Of a DNA stretch of 64,000 bases, positions 57,037 through 64,000 are shown in pieces (the first letter of the stretch is position 1; each line of letters starts with the position of its first letter). Under the pieces are notes generated by a model that ran no database searches, was not told where the DNA came from, and was given only the letters and a program-made list of their open reading frames with translations. The position numbers were made by a program, and so were the translations under genes. Source of the DNA: Cyclina sinensis (taxonomy: Eukaryota > Mollusca > Bivalvia > Venerida > Veneridae); contig JAAONU010000018.1 of the NCBI GenBank assembly GCA_012932295.1, forward strand, positions 614,206 to 678,205, read 5' to 3'.

Positions 57037-57994
57037 TAGGGATGGCAACGAGTAACCGGTTAACCGAGTACTCGATCGAACGTCCGAATATCGGTTAACA
57101 AAAATGATATTCGATTACTCGGCAAAAATATATAATTTCTATTTTTTTGCGATTTACAAAAGGTTGTTGTATCCAATCAGTTCAGAAATTTGGAGATGTA
57201 CATGTATCTTCATAAATACCTCTTAAATGCAATCAAAACATCCTTGCAGAGGTGCGAAAATGATATCGTTAATTTAACGAGGCGATCAACAGTTTGACTA
57301 GCGCATGGGATTGAACACCTGTGTCGCTTACGTCATTCGACCTCTTATAATATTTAATTACCTTTAATTGTGTAAGAGTTTGTAGCCGAAACTTGTTTTA
57401 AGGTATATGTTTTGAAAACAGCAAATGGCCGGATTGCTATTATGAATGTTAGATTAAAGGTAGTAATTAGACCCGATTAAGCGTTTTTTTTTTGTTTTTC
57501 TTTACTCACTAAAGGCGAGTAACTCCCTTTTCTTCTTTACGCATATAAATCCATAAATATCTTATCTTTTTAAATATTGATAAAGTTTTTGTTTAGAAGA
57601 AGTTATTAAAATTTCAAGAGTCAAAGTGCCGCCTGCAAAATCTGATGATTGGAAATATTCCGAACACTGTGCTGATAGCAAGACTATTAAATGTACATTA
57701 TGTAGCTGTGAAATAACGTAGATATATGAACTGTTATACATGTTTTAAACTTGATATTGCATTAATTAAATCGTTATAAAAATATAAATATAATTCTAAG
57801 TTACCTCCCTTGCAGTCCTATTTATAGTTACACATCTATGAATTTAAATAGAAAACGAAAGTAGCATGCAGACGGTGTTAATATATTGTGATAAAACTTT
57901 GAAGATCATTGGAAATCATCCGAGTAACCGAGTACTCGATCGGAAAAATGACCGAGTACTCGAGTATTGATTTTGGTATTCGTTGCCATCCCTA
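57037..57994. mobile_element. 958-bp hAT deletion derivative inserted in LINE C
   Basis: The ends are tagggatggcaacgagta and its complement (tattcgttgccatccctat-like, ending catcccta at 57994). The flanks are ctataaag (57029-57036) and ctataaac (57995-58002), an 8-bp duplication with one mismatch. It sits inside motif A of LINE C, between FI and the catalytic Asp. Subterminal gagtactcgatcg / cgagtaaccgagtactcg repeats lie at both ends. It retains a BED-finger fragment (next entry). Confidence 0.9.
57602..57721 (+). pseudogene. BED zinc-finger fragment of a hAT transposase
   Basis: The plus frame reads VKVPPAKSDDWKYSEHC, then ADSKTIKCTLCSCEIT and a stop. The W, the D-x-K spacing and the CxxC match the first half of BED fingers found at the N-terminus of hAT transposases. 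The His pair is missing. A gtagat string at the end could be an old splice donor. The rest of the transposase is gone. Confidence 0.65.
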
Positions 57995-58566
57995 CTATAA
58001 ACGTTGCATATAAACGTTTTCCATTGCTTAACATATGTTGTATCAGACACGATATAGTAAAAATGCTATCAGTTGTGGAAAACCCCTTTTTTGAAACCAA
58101 ACTGTGAGTCAGATATAATATTATACTTCGTGTACCATTCAGCCTTCCTACTTTTTAATACTGATGTGAACAATTTCGAGTGATTCCTCTATCATTATTA
58201 ACGTCATTATCGTTTCCCTTTTTTATATAACGGTATAAGTATTGCATCCATCCATGCGGTTGGGAAGTTGCCATTCAAAAAAATCATGTTGAAAAGATCG
58301 ACCAAATGTGAAACAAGAATATCCCCGGCTTCAATAAAGTACTCAAAATCATCACTTGAACCGGCCTTTCCGGACTTAATTGCGCGTCGCACTTCTGTAA
58401 CAGTGATGATATCGTCAAGCTCTTCGAATACTGGATCATCTACAGCAACTTGATTGCGACAAAATTCTTCATTTTTGACATCGTAAGAAATATTAGTAGT
58501 AAAATATTCATAAAACTCACTTATATTAATAGCATTTCCCGTCTGTTGTTTCTTTTGGAAAAACAA
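57995..58566 (-). pseudogene. LINE C reverse transcriptase fingers, upstream of the hAT insertion
   Basis: The frame 58566-58207 holds ITVTEVRRAIKSGKAGSSDD and AWMDAILIPLYKKGKR. After a shift, 58100-57995 holds KKGFSTTDSIFTISCLIQHM and LSNGKRLYATFI, the start of motif A. These are standard reverse transcriptase fingers and palm motifs. Confidence 0.88.
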
Positions 58567-59048
58567 TTCAAGAAGTCAGTGTTATTTTTTTGTTTTGTTT
58601 TTTTTTAAGCTCTCAATTCCTCTCATTTCATTTTTTTTATTTCCTTCGTTTACTTGATTAGTGCCTTGTATGCACGTTTTCTCAAACGCATCTTTCGCCA
58701 TTTTTCGTCTGTTTTCCATTCATTATAGCTCCTTAATGCGTCCATGTATAACTGTTTAGCTGCGTGATACGAACCATCCTTTCGAAAGAGTGGTTTTGCA
58801 ACTCTAGACAGGCAAACACTGCTTTCTCAACCTGTGTCAGTCGAACTCAAAATACAATTAATTTTTGGTAACACTGAAATAAAGCCTCCCCTAAATTCAT
58901 CACATTTCATTTGGTCTCATTTTATCTTCTTTATTTTACTTTGCGGCATACATTGAATATTTACACCATGAACTAGAAGACTGAAATCAAGAATAGTGTG
59001 ATCTGAAAACATTAAAATATGAAACTAAATGATTTTATAAACCTGTAA
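58567..59048 (-). pseudogene. LINE C linker, heavily decayed
   Basis: Expected position of the ORF2 linker. Fragments such as FRKDGSYHAAKQLYMDALRS and EWKTDEKWRKMRLRK can be read on the minus strand around 58800-58680. No long frame remains. Confidence 0.55.
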
Positions 59049-59690
59049 TCACTTTGCACTTAAACAACCATTGCATATTCTTAGGCCAGTGGCTTTGCAG
59101 ACATCCAAAAGCTGAATACCGTAATCATTATGCTGGGTGTCTAGTGAGGACCGTTTAAGAGGCACATTTGGTATATAGTCATCACTGTCTATGATTGTAT
59201 TCATTCTATCAAAACAAATATAATCTGGCTTCAATGAAACTCTGCTGTTCTTGTCACCTTCGACTAGAACTACGCCTTTTTGCTGATAAAAATTAATATC
59301 ACTTTCTAATATTTCAAAAAGGTTGACATTTGTTACCTTATTTACTGGAGAATCTCTGCCCCATATATTTGTTACACACAGATATAAATCGTTTTCTATT
59401 TGGAAAAAAAAATCTCTACCCAACTCAAACCAAATGATAGTATCGTGATGATTCCTAACAACCGATACTCCTGCTGACACCGAATTTTTCAAGCATATCG
59501 CAATACCACCGCTACATCTGTTGGAATTGACGATAAAAGTTGAACAGTTGGTATCCATCAAAATACAACGCACTGTCTTTTTTTCTCCATGATTTAAGAG
59601 GGCAGTTAATGTCATATTCTGCAACTATATCACAAAAATCACCATCCTGCAATTTTTGACTGCTTAAACCATTACAGTTCCATACGGCAA
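59049..59690 (-). pseudogene. LINE C endonuclease domain
   Basis: The 191-residue minus frame at 59624-59049 contains RCSGGIAICLKNSVSAGV, IIWFEL, LYLCVTNIWGRDSPV and LVEGDKNSRV (equivalent to the GDFNAR block), ending in LLDVCKATGLRICNG. The catalytic GDxN block is altered (GDKN), and the front part (about 59690-59625, KLQDGDFCDIVAEYDI) is in another frame. The C-terminal third with the DH motif is missing or decayed. Confidence 0.82.
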
Positions 59691-59692
59691 TT

Positions 59693-60403
59693 TTAGGCCA
59701 TTTTCCTTAACCTGCTTCGCGATACTACCTTACTTTCCATCCGTATAAATTCCTCTGTGAAACTACATCTGGAGGATATTGGTTGTGCATAAATCGTGTC
59801 TACGTTTTCCTTGAAAGATTGAACAAATTGTTTGGTTTTTAGATCTTTGAAACTAACTACAAAGTTTTCTGGCTTTCTTAGATTTGGCGTCCCAAAACGA
59901 GCTGCTCTCATAATAACAATAGAGTCCACATCTGTTTCCGGTATTTTAGGTCATACTTAAAATACGTAAAGACTTTTTCAACTGTCTGTTCATTTGTCTC
60001 GTTTTCAGCTTCGCTAATTCCACCAATTATATAGTTGTTCATCATAGACTTTGCCTGTATGTTCGACACAGCTTCTTTTTAATTCTTTGTTTTCCGTTTG
60101 CAAATCTGATGTTTGTTGACGTGTTTTCTCTATTGTATAGTCATATAAATCCATAGTTTGTTCAACTGAATATTACTTATCTGCATTTTTCGAAACACGG
60201 GTGTCTAGAGCTGACCATAATTTGTTTAGTTTTGAATCATTTTCTGTTACTTTCCTTTCCACATGCTCTAATTTGCTAAGCCTAGAACTCACCTCAAATT
60301 TTGAGTTAATAAAGTTCATCAGTTCTTCATTTGATACCTGCTTTCCTGTTCCTTGACTGTTTTGAACAGACGGTACTGGTGTTGGAATACAGTGATGTTG
60401 CAT
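59693..60403 (-). pseudogene. LINE C ORF1 relic
   Basis: The frame 60403-60173 is a coiled-coil-like segment (SRLSKLEHVERKVTENDSKL). A second block near 60130-60040 reads TRQQTSDLQTENKELK. The frame 59929-59693 resembles the C-terminal domain (RFGTPNLRKPENFVVSFKDL). Frames shift between them. ORF1 proteins coat LINE RNA. Confidence 0.7.
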
Positions 60404-60780
60404 TCCCCAGGGATGAAAGCACCCATACTACTGGGGACTTGAAAACCCATTTCCATTAACATTGGACATCATTGTGCTATAACCTGACTGTGTGAATGTA
60501 CCGTTAAACACTTGACCAGACGGGCTAATCTCCGTATTCAATAAGGTTAAGTATGATCCGTTAGAAATTCAACAATGATCATCTAACACTACAGTACTTT
60601 CACTAACCGTTCCCACCTATCACCTCAGTTTTGGATTCCCTTGTCCCTCTTGTTAACTTTCTCCTTTGCTACTGTTTTTTCGCTTTTTGTCTTTATTTCC
60701 ACCTATTACAATATACACATTACAATGTCCATAAAATTATCTATCGATATATATATAGATAGAAAGATAATTATAGATAG

Positions 60781-60784
<4 letters not shown>

Positions 60785-60876
<92 letters not shown>
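60785..60876. repeat. (TA)n(GA)n compound microsatellite
   Basis: TA repeats run from about 60785 to 60833, then GA repeats to 60876. This explains the false plus frame at 60641-60835. Confidence 0.98.
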
Positions 60877-60879
<3 letters not shown>

Positions 60880-61104
60880 TTATATGTTATATAATAATAT
60901 ATTATCCGATATAACACTTATTATCACACCAAAAGACAAAACTAATATATTCCACCTACTATATGTGTTTATCACCATTTTATTGACCTTGATCTTTAAC
61001 ATTTATTAATGATAAGTTTTTCTTGTAAATTCTAAATGCTTCTTGTGTAAGAGAATCATAAATGAACAAAGATACTGTTATGATCTGACCTACCATGTAT
61101 TCAA

Positions 61105-62018
61105 TCTAAGTAGGGATGCAAACGGTAACTTTTCAATTTACCGGTTAACCTGACGCTGTTACCGGTAAATTTACCGGTTAACCGATAAACAATAAAATAT
61201 TTTCGTGCCGACTAGTCACAGTTTATGGTATGTACACTATTAAAGTGAAACCGGAAGTTGACGGGATAGTGTTTACTATTCGGATCTTTATTCGGGCCGA
61301 AAGAGTATTGTGATCGCTTAATAGATACATATGCATTCCCCTCGTATGTAATTTCTTACTGCTTTAAATTAATTTTATAAATGTATGCGATCCTTGTTGG
61401 TAATATTAACGTTTTCAGTCTGTTTTTGTTTTTATCTTTCATTTCGTATAATTACGTACATAGAATAAATAAAAAAACACTGAAGAGTTTTGTCTTTTAT
61501 TTAATTACACAGGCAAGTCTTACTGTTGAAAATCAAATTAATACATTAAGACATTACATAAATTGCCACTGCTTCGAAAAACAAACTTGATTTGACGTGT
61601 TAATTATTAAGAAATCATCAATGGCGATTATCCTTTAATCTCAAGTTAAGTTTTTATTTAGCGAGTAGAAAACAAACAATAGTGTCAGTTAAACTCTTAA
61701 TTGGCAGCCGCAAACAGGAGGCGCAATGTTTATATAATTGTTAATCATTACAATGGCAAAAGTGACAAATAAACGAGAGTCATCCTGTGTATAAGTGTGA
61801 CACGTGTATTGATCTATGCGCACCCGGGGTTTATCACCACGACGATCGATAAATACCGTTGTCAGTGCGGCGCGCTTGTTTGGTAGTTTTTACTTTTTAA
61901 TGTTTATATTTTTAACATTCTCTCTTCCTTTTGTTTCGGTTAACCTCACCGGAAAATTGTTACCGGTTAACCGATTATTAGGTAGGTTAACCGGTTAACC
62001 TCTTGCATCCCTACTAAG
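61105..62018. mobile_element. 904-bp hAT-like element with ccggttaacc subterminal repeats
   Basis: The ends tagggatgca (61110) and tgcatcccta (ending 62013) are inverted. Several accggttaacc copies lie just inside both ends (61139-61184 and 61945-62000). The flanks share ctaag (61105-61109 and 62014-62018), only 5 bp of an expected 8. The interior has no transposase. The terminal type resembles the element at 57037-57994 but is a different family. Confidence 0.78.
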
Positions 62019-62862
62019 ATTTTCAGCTTGTGTTTGTCGCCGACAGAACCGCGAATCAAACTCAAACATTGAGGGACACGTCCACTTTAACATTGATTTA
62101 ATGCACCTACACTGGCATATCCACATATTCGGGCTATAATTATATAGGATTGATTTCGTAGTTTGTACTTGTTCACATATGCTATCTGTGAGTAGATATA
62201 TAACGGTATTTTTTTCGAATCATCATGATGACTTCCTTCATACACCGACTTTTTGTTAGGTGTTTACTATTAACGTGGAAAATACGTTTAGATTCTGAGA
62301 TATTGAGCACAACCGAAATTTTGTTTTGTAAAAACATAATGCGCATACGCCATTGAGTTTAAGAAATAAATAAAGAAAAAAAATAGTAACAAAGGTACGG
62401 GAAAAGTAGTGCAGCCTTAAAAACAATCTATTCTGTTATTTTCAAGGCAAGGGGCTGACCGGAACACTTTGATGTAATGCGGCGGTTAAGCAAAGTGGGA
62501 TTAATAATTTGTGACGTGACGTGACAAAATCAACAATCTGGTCAAATTGACGTCATAGGGAAAACGACGTCGAGGTTTGATGTCATAAACTACTTAACTA
62601 CTTACGCTTTCTCTGAAGTACCATAAAGTGTCTGTTTTTGTATAATGCAAGTTAAGTCTTCGAAGGTTATTGAAACAAGAATACGAATCACACAACAACC
62701 TTGCAACAATATTGCATATTGCAAATTTACGTGGTATGGTGTCCGTGGTGACAAAACGATTAATAAAAATGTTATACGTGCATTGTTTATTCAGTTGTTG
62801 GGGTACTTTCTGGTAGTCAAATTTCGATAAGGGTACACACAAGTAATTCTAAAACAGTCTAA
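62019..62862. other. Intergenic, nothing recognised
   Basis: The string caacaatctggtcaaat near 62530 has its complement at about 63855-63871, outside the following MITE. Several tgacgtca-like palindromes lie at 62510-62570. No gene. Confidence 0.45.
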
Positions 62863-63826
62863 TACTGTGAAATCATTTATATTCGTGGGCGTAAAATTTC
62901 GTGGTTCACGGCAAAATGACTATTTCGTGGGGTCTTAAATTCGTGCATTTCAATTTCCAGCTGAAAGAAAAGCAATATTCCATAACTAGCTGCCAACTTG
63001 CATACACGTGGAGAAAAAACGTAATCATCGTCCGATTAAAGCAGCAAAGATGCGTTACTATGGTAATTAGCGTACCGGATGTCTCAATTAACAGGCGTGA
63101 AGTGTCAATTATAGTTAATTGTCATATATCGCATCTTTGTTTTTGATCCATAAAATTTGCGTACTCGATCTCTCAATTAACAGGCGTGAAGTATCAATTA
63201 CAGTTAATTGTCATACATCGCATCTTTGTTTTTGATCCATAAAATGTACGTAAAACCCTTTCTGTATCAATTATATGATGCATAAGATGTTGGCATTTCG
63301 TCTGTGATGCAGCGACCTCAAATTAAATCTTAGCACCAATTACACGCTTTGTTGGTTTTATGGCAATAAGCACTACTTTGTCCGATTGTATTTATACTAT
63401 ATCGGGTCACAGATCTTGCATTTAAACTTTCTGAATGGACCGTATAAATGTAGTTAGCAGCCGAAATATAACGATATCTGTCACGTGATCTTAACTAAAA
63501 ATAACCTACAAGGACTTTCTCTTTTGGTAAATTCGCCAGAAAACAACGGACTGAAGACAAATTTAAAAACAAACAGAAATTATATTCTTTGAGAACCTGA
63601 GTCTGTACAAACTGGTAATTTAAAAGCCAATACTGCACAAAACAAAAATATGAAAGAAAAGGACAGAAACTCGCCTGAGCCGCGACGATCAAAATGCCCG
63701 ATCTGGTTACTTCAATCGCATTTTTTTTTGGATACAAATTTTTCGTTGGCATTTGATTTCGTGATTTAGTTCACCCACGAAATCCACGAAAATTTGTGTC
63801 TCACGAATAATAATGATTTCACAGTA
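62863..63826. mobile_element. 960-bp TIR element with TA duplication
   Basis: TA flanks it at 62863-62864 and 63825-63826. The ends ctgtgaaatcatttatattc and its complement (gaataataatgatttcacag) match over about 25 bp with two or three changes. Subterminal ttcgtgg / ccacgaa repeats lie on both sides. The TA duplication suggests Tc1/mariner-type mobilisation. Inside is an 89-bp direct repeat, two copies at about 63072-63249 (anchor ctcaattaacaggcgtgaag at 63083 and 63172). No transposase. Confidence 0.85.
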
Positions 63827-64000
63827 TCTGAAAGTGAAAAATCCTGAAAATGTTATATTTGACCAGATTGTTAAAAATCTTACGACCCGGTCAAATTATA
63901 ACAATAATAATAATTATATTATCATTATAAATAAATCGGTGAGCGGGCAACAAGACATAGACATGAAAGATTAAATTACTTTCATACCAAAAATGCTATC

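Larger units (their letters stand above)
53293..60590 (-). mobile_element. LINE C, APE-type, with two large nested insertions
   Basis: Minus-strand LINE. ORF1 relics lie at 60403-59693, the endonuclease at 59624-59049, and the linker and fingers at 58566-58207. The reverse transcriptase core is split by an element at 57037-57994 and continues to 56395. The C-terminal region continues from 56140 across a second insertion (53914-55848) to the Zn-knuckle at 53808-53452. The 3' tail is (GTTCT)3 at 53293-53307. Many frameshifts show it is old. Tail and motif similarity link it to LINE D. Confidence 0.9.

Noticed and set aside
62901..63146. 81-residue plus frame
   Set aside because: It lies in a TA-flanked MITE and crosses its internal 89-bp repeat.

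Overview
The window looks like animal nuclear DNA, most probably from a bivalve mollusc. The evidence is AT-rich intergenic DNA, one intronless family-A GPCR gene, several APE-type LINEs, tRNA-headed SINEs, and many elements built from a tandem-repeat core plus a terminal hairpin, in the style called pearl or HINE in clams and oysters. The taxon is inferred from repeat style; nothing in the window proves it. I found no prokaryotic operon, CRISPR array, rRNA gene or convincing functional tRNA gene.

Layout. 1-957: a 32-bp minisatellite. 1996-2130: a small hairpin element. 2480-2766: a SINE with a perfect 12-bp target duplication. 3591-4997 (minus): the only host protein-coding gene I can support, a 468-residue rhodopsin-like receptor nearest to histamine H3/H4 or muscarinic receptors, but with Arg where amine receptors carry the ligand-binding Asp. 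6-10.5 kb: two SINEs, a decayed tandem-core element whose end has been amplified into a 41-bp x 6 array, and another tandem-core repeat. 11.5-18 kb: LINE A, 5'-truncated and split by a 1.28-kb tandem-core/hairpin element, flanked by inverted copies of a repeat of about 300 bp. 19.7-22.5 kb: a 2.7-kb element with 484-bp terminal inverted repeats. 24.6-25.8 kb: a second long-arm inverted repeat. 26.0-27.4 kb and 40.6-42.5 kb: two diverged copies of one unidentified sequence. 28-33.6 kb: SINEs, tandem arrays and a hAT-like MITE. 33.6-38.9 kb: LINE B, almost full length. 38.9-39.2 kb: the tail of an RTE-like LINE. 42.6-43.7 kb: two foldback structures. 44.3-46.3 kb: two tandem-core/hairpin elements around a SINE. 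48.9-50.3 kb: LINE D, arranged like a twin-primed 5' inversion. 51.3-52.1 kb: a foldback element. 53.3-60.6 kb: LINE C, broken by a 1.9-kb inverted-repeat element (itself holding a SINE) and by a hAT derivative. 61-64 kb: another hAT-like element and a TA-flanked MITE.

How the parts relate. This is a transposon graveyard around one receptor gene. The reverse transcriptases of LINEs A, C and D are broken. LINE B has only a few lesions. The non-autonomous elements depend on enzymes not encoded here. The nesting gives a relative order: LINE C, then its two insertions, then the SINE inside one of them. I did not find a clearly new biological system. The best leads are the receptor with non-canonical key residues, the element with multimeric agacacttcacccc termini, and the recurring tandem-core/terminal-hairpin elements.
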